A DNA stretch of 64,000 bases from CAXMST01 sp963700785 (GTDB lineage: Bacteria > Actinomycetota > Thermoleophilia > Solirubrobacterales > 70-9): NCBI GenBank assembly GCA_963700785.1, contig CAVOYZ010000009.1, forward strand, positions 48,121 to 112,120, given 5' to 3'. The notes under the pieces were generated by a model, which was given only the letters and a program-made list of their open reading frames with translations, did no database searches and was not told the DNA's origin. Both the position numbers and the translations under genes were made by a program. Position 1 is the first letter of the stretch; each line of letters opens with the position of its first letter. Shown piece by piece: positions 59,566 to 64,000 of this stretch.

Positions 59566-61089
59566 TCAGGCCGCGACGGGCTCGGTCCTCGTCTCGCGCT
59601 GCGCCCCGGAGAACTCGATCCCCTCGTCCTCGAGCTTTCCGTGCCTGAGCATCAGGATGTCCAGCGGGTAGTTCTGGTGCAGCCGCCACGGCGGCTTGGT
59701 GCCCTGCCGGGGCAGCTCGTCGATCGAGCGCAGCACGTAGCCCGCGGTCAGGTCGATGATCGGCTCGGTCGGGACCTCGGGGCCGGGGGAGAGCGGTGTG
59801 CACTGGCGGTAGCCGTGCTCGTCCATGTGGTTCAGCAGCCGGCAGACGTACTCGGCGACCAGATCGCACTTCAGCGTCCAGGAGGCGTTCGTGTAGCCGA
59901 GGGCGAGCGCCAGGTTCGGGACCCCGCTCAGCATCAGCCCCTTGTAGGCGAACGTCTCCGAGACGTCGATCTCGCGCCGATCGACGCTCAGCCGCATGCC
60001 GCCCAGGGTCAGCAGGTTGAGGCCGGTTGCTGTGACGATCAGATCCGCATCGAGCTCGGCGCCCGTGGCGAGCCTCAGCCCATGCTCGGTAAGGGTCTCG
60101 ATCTCGTCGGTGACGATCGAGGCGTCGCCGCGGCTGAGCGCCGCGAACAGGTCCCCGTCGGGCACCAGGCAGACGCGCTGATCCCACGGGTCGTAGCGGG
60201 GCTCGAAGTGCTTGTCTACGTCGTAGCCCGGCGGCAGCCGCCGCTCGACGCCGCGGTGGATCAGCCGCCGGACCAGGTTCGGCGCCCGCCGGCTGAGCTG
60301 GAAGAAGAGTTGGGTGATGATCACGTTCTTCCAGCGGATCAGGGAGTAGGCGGCACGCTTGGGCAGGCGGCGCCGCAAGAAGCCGGCGATCGGATCCTCC
60401 GCCGGCAGGAAGAGCACGTAGCTCGGCGAGCGCTGCAGCATCGTCACGTGGGCGGCGCGCCCGGCCATCGCCGGGACCAGGGTGACGGCCGTGGCGCCAC
60501 TGCCGATCACGATCACCCGCTTGCCCTCGTAGTCGAGGTCCTGCGGCCAGAGCTGCGGGTGGACGATCTCGCCCTCGAAGCGGTCGCTCCCCTCGAACGC
60601 CGGGGTGTAACCCTCGTCGTAGCGGTAGTAGCCGGTGCAGGCGAACAGGAACGCGCAGGTCATGCGCACCGTCTCGTCGCTGCCGGCGCGCTCGACCTCG
60701 ACCGTCCACCGTGCCGTCTCGCTCGACCAGTCGGCGCCGACGACGCGGTGGCCGTAGCGCACCCTGCGGTCGATTCCGGTCTCTCGCGCGGTGTCGGTGA
60801 TGTAGCTGCGGATCGCGGGCCCGTCCGCGATCGCCTGGGCCTGCTCCCATGGCCGCGAGGCGTAGCCGAGCGTGTACATGTCGGAGTCCGATCGGATGCC
60901 GGGATAGCGGAACAGGTCCCAGGTGCCGCCGATCGCGTCGCGGGCCTCGAGCACGGCGAAGGTCTTTCGCGGGCTTCGCTCCTGCAGCATCCGGGCGGCG
61001 CCGATCCCGGAGAGACCGGCGCCGACGATCAGCACGTCGAAGTGCGCGACGCCTGCGCCGTTCGTGGACTCGCTCTCGTGCCCGCGCAT
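59566..61089 (-). CDS. FAD-dependent monooxygenase, Baeyer-Villiger (EthA-like) type
   Basis: A ~507-residue flavoprotein monooxygenase. The FAD loop is VLIVGAGLSGIGAARML, followed by GGTWDLFRYPGIRSDSDMYT. The NADPH loop is VIVIGSGATAVTLVPAM, then ATGLNLLTLGG. This order matches the EthA-like flavin monooxygenases that oxidise ketones to esters or sulfur/nitrogen atoms. ATG 61089 and an earlier GTG at 61110 are both possible starts; neither has a clear ribosome-binding site. Confidence 0.85.
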   Translation of the reverse strand: MRGHESESTNGAGVAHFDVLIVGAGLSGIGAARMLQERSPRKTFAVLEARDAIGGTWDLFRYPGIRSDSDMYTLGYASRPWEQAQAIADGPAIRSYITDTARETGIDRRVRYGHRVVGADWSSETARWTVEVERAGSDETVRMTCAFLFACTGYYRYDEGYTPAFEGSDRFEGEIVHPQLWPQDLDYEGKRVIVIGSGATAVTLVPAMAGRAAHVTMLQRSPSYVLFLPAEDPIAGFLRRRLPKRAAYSLIRWKNVIITQLFFQLSRRAPNLVRRLIHRGVERRLPPGYDVDKHFEPRYDPWDQRVCLVPDGDLFAALSRGDASIVTDEIETLTEHGLRLATGAELDADLIVTATGLNLLTLGGMRLSVDRREIDVSETFAYKGLMLSGVPNLALALGYTNASWTLKCDLVAEYVCRLLNHMDEHGYRQCTPLSPGPEVPTEPIIDLTAGYVLRSIDELPRQGTKPPWRLHQNYPLDILMLRHGKLEDEGIEFSGAQRETRTEPVAA

Positions 61090-61170
61090 CGGCGCTGAGT
61101 CTCGCAGCACTGCTGGCCTGGTGTCGCCGCCGGGCCAGCGCTATCGAGCAGACCGACCTGGAGGTGCGGC

Positions 61171-61791
61171 TCAGCTCTCCTTGACGACCGCGTAGACGAC
61201 CCGCTCGGCGACGTCGACCACGGTCTCGCCGATCCCCGCGAGCCGCCGATAGAGCTCGCGCAGGGCGATCCGCTCGCCCCTCTCCTCGCGCCCCAGCGTC
61301 TGCGCCAGGCCCCGGTAGTAGGCCTGCTGCATGCCTCGCACCTCCGCGATTGCGCCGTCGGCGGCAACCGTCGCGCGGTCGGCGGACGAGCCGAGCTCGG
61401 CGATCGCGGCGTCGAGCCCGCGGACCGCCTTGGTCAGCAAGGCCGCCATCTCGGCGATGCCCGCGTCGGGGCCCCATTCGAGCACCTCCGACTCGCCGAC
61501 CAGGTCGCTGACCCCGTTCAGGATCCAGTCGATGCCGCGAGAAAGCGTGAACAGGTCCTCAGGCTCGATCGGGGTGATGAAGGCCGTCTGCAGCGCGTTC
61601 AGCAGATCGCGCTTGGCCAGGTCCCCGCGAGCCTCGATCTCGCGCAGCTCCGACGCGGTGTGGCCCTCATTGGCTGCCCACGCGGCGAACGCCTCGACGC
61701 CCTCGGTCGTCACCCCGAGCTGCGCCCGGAGCAACCCGAGGACGTCCGGCTCCTCGGGGAGGAACCAGTGCTTGGGGTTTACGCCAGCCAT
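61171..61791 (-). CDS. PhoU-like DUF47 protein (Pit accessory protein)
   Basis: A 206-residue all-helical cytosolic protein of the DUF47/PhoU-like type: LREIEARGDLAKRDLLNALQ, FTLSRGIDWILNGVSDLV (the metal-binding family motif area) and VVDVAERVVYAVVKES at the C-terminus. DUF47 genes are nearly always paired with pit phosphate permease genes, here overlapping the following-in-sequence permease frame by 13 bp. It is thought to control the activity of that permease. Confidence 0.88.
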   Translation of the reverse strand: MAGVNPKHWFLPEEPDVLGLLRAQLGVTTEGVEAFAAWAANEGHTASELREIEARGDLAKRDLLNALQTAFITPIEPEDLFTLSRGIDWILNGVSDLVGESEVLEWGPDAGIAEMAALLTKAVRGLDAAIAELGSSADRATVAADGAIAEVRGMQQAYYRGLAQTLGREERGERIALRELYRRLAGIGETVVDVAERVVYAVVKES

Positions 61792-62789
61792 TGCAGAAGC
61801 TCGAAGATTCCCACGGCCAGCAGCGCCGAGGCGGGCAGGGTGATCAGCCAGGCCAGGCCCATCTCCCTGACGATCGCCCAGTGCACGTGGCGCCAGCGCC
61901 TGCGCCCGCCCCCGATGCCGACGACCGAGGAGGCGACGACCTGGGTGGTCGAGGTCGGCGCGCCGACTATCGAAGCGCCGAGGATGACCCCCGCCGAGGA
62001 GCTCTGGCTGGCCAATCCGTCGATCGACTTGATCGGGTAGATGCGCTGTCCCACGGTCCGGATTATCCGCCAGCCACCTAGCGCGGTTCCCGCGGTCAGT
62101 GCGACGGCGCATGCCGGGATCACCCATCCCGGCGGCGTCAGGCTGTCGGTTCGCCCCGCCGCCAGCAGCAGCGCCGCGATCACCCCGACCGACTTCTGCG
62201 CGTCGTTCGCACCGTGGCTGAAGGCGAGGGCGGCGGACGTCACCCACTGGCCGTTGCCGGTCACCGACTGCCACCGACGGGTGGCCCGCCGCGCCAGCCG
62301 GCGCAGGCCGCGGATCACGAGCAGCGCGGCGAGCGCACCGAGGATCGGCGAGAGCGCCAGCCCGCCGAGCGCCCCGAGCACGCCGACCGGATGCAGGCCG
62401 TCGAAGCCTCCCCAGTTGACGGCGTCGCCGCCGCCCTCGACCAGCGCCGCTCCGACCAGCCCGCCGATCAGGGCATGGCTGGAGCTCGACGGCAGGCCGC
62501 GCCACCAGGTCAGCAGGTTCCAGCCGACTGCCGCCAGCAGCCCCGCACCGATCACCCGCACCGCCTCGCTCGGGTCGACGGTGACGATCCCCGCGATCGT
62601 GTCGGCGACGGCGGCGCCGACCAGCAGCGGGCCGAGCAGGTTGAAGACCGATGCCAGCACGATCGCCTGCAGCGGGGTCGCCGCCCGGGTCGCGACCAGC
62701 GTCGCGATCGAGTTCGACGCATCGTGGATCCCATTCGTCGCCGCGAACGCCAGGGCGACCACGACCGCAAGCACCAGCCCGACATCCAT
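61779..62789 (-). CDS. pit: Low-affinity inorganic phosphate transporter (Pit family)
   Basis: A 336-residue membrane protein of about ten helices. The two inverted-repeat signatures are AATNGIHDASNSIATLVATR near the N-terminus and FSHGANDAQKSVGVIAA in the second half, with the conserved Asp residues. It is a proton- or metal-phosphate symporter. The ATG is at 62789. It is upstream of, and overlaps, the DUF47 gene. Confidence 0.92.
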   Translation of the reverse strand: MDVGLVLAVVVALAFAATNGIHDASNSIATLVATRAATPLQAIVLASVFNLLGPLLVGAAVADTIAGIVTVDPSEAVRVIGAGLLAAVGWNLLTWWRGLPSSSSHALIGGLVGAALVEGGGDAVNWGGFDGLHPVGVLGALGGLALSPILGALAALLVIRGLRRLARRATRRWQSVTGNGQWVTSAALAFSHGANDAQKSVGVIAALLLAAGRTDSLTPPGWVIPACAVALTAGTALGGWRIIRTVGQRIYPIKSIDGLASQSSSAGVILGASIVGAPTSTTQVVASSVVGIGGGRRRWRHVHWAIVREMGLAWLITLPASALLAVGIFELLQWLA

Positions 62790-62889
62790 CCCCTGACTCT
62801 ATGCCCAGCCCGCGAGCGGGCAGCTGAGGATCTGCGGCCGGGCGCCTCCGTTGCGGATTGTCGCCCGGATCGTCCGCGATCGTGCGCGT

Positions 62890-63693
62890 TCAGGCCGCCG
62901 GCGTATGCGGGACGGCGGTCCAGTCGAAGCGCCCATATCGAACCCGAGGCCGCTCGGGCCGTTCGGCGAGGCGGTCGCGCAGCTCGGGCAGCCGCGAGGC
63001 GGCGAATTCGAGCTGCTCCGCCCGGCCTCCGAAGTCGGCCCGGTAAAGGCGCATCAGCCGCGGCAGGCGAACCAGGTTCCGCTCGATCCGGACCTCGCTC
63101 TGCACGTACGCCCTCGTCGCCAGCTCCAGCTGCTGCTCCAGCGATGATCCCTCATAGGCGCGGATCGGAGGGCAGGACGCAGCGCCGCAGTTGAGGGCGA
63201 AGTGAATCCGGGGATCGCCCCGGGACGGCGCTGCGGCGAGGCGCGGGTCGCCGTCGCGTAGCGGCGGCCGCAGTCTCAGCGGCGCCCGGCGATTGACGCG
63301 CAGAACGCCGTTCTCGATCACGTTGAGGGGGTAGTCCTGGCCTCCGACGCGGTAGGCGACGCGGTCGAAGAGCCGCAGGTGACGGAGTAGGTTGCCGCGG
63401 ATCGGGTTGAGACGGAACCAGTGCAGGATCAGGGCGTTGTAGAGGTTCACCCAGAACGCGATCCTCGCGGCGTCGCCCTCGATACCGGCCGGATCGACGC
63501 CATGAAGCTGCCCCACGAGCCTCTCCAGCACGTCGCCGCCATCGGAGCCCCCGGCCGGTCCGCGCGCCTCGATCAGGATCTCCCGCGCGAGCTCCGACGG
63601 CTCGCAGGTCGTCGCCTCGGCCCGGCCGTTGAGGAGGCCTGGCGTAGGTGCGGTCCGGGCGACGCCGGCTACTTGGCTCGAATTGGGGCTCAT
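62890..63693 (-). CDS. DUF547 domain protein
   Basis: A 267-residue protein. The DUF547 domain (~65-190) has ARIAFWVNLYNALILH, VIENGVLRVNRRAPLRL, and IHFALNCGAASCPPIRAY, the latter with the conserved His/Cys region thought to form a papain- or transglutaminase-like site. The biochemical function of the family is not established. It has no signal peptide. It lies 105 bp downstream of the stop of the B12-dependent reductase. Confidence 0.85.
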   Translation of the reverse strand: MSPNSSQVAGVARTAPTPGLLNGRAEATTCEPSELAREILIEARGPAGGSDGGDVLERLVGQLHGVDPAGIEGDAARIAFWVNLYNALILHWFRLNPIRGNLLRHLRLFDRVAYRVGGQDYPLNVIENGVLRVNRRAPLRLRPPLRDGDPRLAAAPSRGDPRIHFALNCGAASCPPIRAYEGSSLEQQLELATRAYVQSEVRIERNLVRLPRLMRLYRADFGGRAEQLEFAASRLPELRDRLAERPERPRVRYGRFDWTAVPHTPAA

Positions 63694-63798
63694 CCAACCG
63701 GTGCTTCGACCCCGCCGGGGGGCGTGGGGCTCAACGGTCTCGATCGGCCCCGGCCTGACCGCGTCGACGTTCCCGTCGACGGCCTCGGCGATCTACGG

Positions 63799-64000
63799 CT
63801 AGCCGCAGCCGGTGTTGTTGCCGCAACTCGTGCATGTGTAACAGGAGCCCGTTCGCTGCATCATCCCCCCGCACTGGTCGCATGCGGGCCCGAGCTCGCG
63901 CGAGCCGCCGAGCTTCGCCGGCACCACCGGCGGGGTGTCGGTCAGGGCGGCCGCGGCGGCCTGAGGCGGCTGCTCGGAGCCGCCGTTGCCGTTGCCGTTG
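63799..64000 (-). CDS. nrdJ: Vitamin B12-dependent ribonucleotide reductase, C-terminal end (partial)
   Basis: The last 67 codons of a gene that enters the window from the right. The tail CDQCGGMM, TGSCYTCTSCGNNTGCG fits the cysteine-rich C-terminus of class II NrdJ enzymes, in which the swinging Cys pairs reduce the active site. A Gly-Asn run (NGNGNGG) and an Ala/Pro-rich linker precede it. The catalytic domain lies outside the window, so the family call relies on this tail only. Confidence 0.75.
   Translation of the reverse strand, partial: NGNGNGGSEQPPQAAAAALTDTPPVVPAKLGGSRELGPACDQCGGMMQRTGSCYTCTSCGNNTGCG

Overview
The window is 64 kb of very GC-rich bacterial DNA packed with genes, many overlapping by 1-4 bases (ATGA, GTGA, TGATG). 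The gene content suggests an aerobic, heterotrophic actinobacterium, most likely of the class Thermoleophilia (Solirubrobacterales-like). Pointers are the complete 14-subunit complex I, abundant TetR and acyl-CoA genes, a tandem-domain ThyX, and a secreted beta-propeller whose C-terminal Lys-rich 'FECSL' module is, as I recall, common in that class. This placement is inference. I see no tRNA, rRNA, CRISPR array, IS element or prophage.

Layout. 0-2.2 kb: tail of a Gly/Asp-repeat protein, a two-domain ThyX and a VOC protein. 2.2-15.9 kb: a catabolic and transport region with a PotABCD-type ABC importer led by a TetR gene, a Rieske oxygenase with a second, paralogous TetR, an acyl-CoA dehydrogenase, an NDP-forming acyl-CoA synthetase (frameshifted), a class III aminotransferase and an FAD oxidoreductase. 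Two divergent promoter regions here share a 16-bp motif, so the block may be one regulon.

15.9-44.8 kb: all 14 complex I genes (nuoA to nuoN) lie on the minus strand in canonical order but are split by inserted blocks. Between nuoE and nuoF sit a sulfur/disulfide cluster (TauE/SafE permease, metallo-beta-lactamase/rhodanese, MMPL, ArsR, DUF2892, VKOR, DsbA-like) and an AbiEi/DUF559-type gene. An SDR separates nuoH from nuoI. A lipid-CoA module (degenerate MBL-fold protein, acyl-CoA ligase, SCP2, alpha-methylacyl-CoA racemase, esterase) separates nuoI from nuoJ.

44.8-56.4 kb: small membrane, FHA, flavin reductase and cytochrome c genes; serS with an apparent CTG start; an SPFH/NfeD pair; msrB; a stretch of damaged genes (NfeD, a thioesterase remnant, an ATP-grasp gene); an R2lox oxidase with its TetR; an esterase; a lone receiver domain; heme A synthase; and a secreted NlpC/P60 hydrolase behind a c-di-AMP (ydaO/yuaA) riboswitch.

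56.6-64 kb: a histone-deacetylase/GNAT fusion, the beta-propeller, a Baeyer-Villiger-type monooxygenase, a Pit phosphate permease with its PhoU-like partner, a DUF547 protein and the C-terminus of a B12-dependent ribonucleotide reductase.

Most noteworthy are the interrupted complex I locus, the deacetylase-acetyltransferase fusion, the riboswitch with a non-canonical start, a three-copy palindromic repeat (one copy supplies a gene's start codon), the shared catabolic promoter motif, and several single-base indels that may be assembly errors or real decay.
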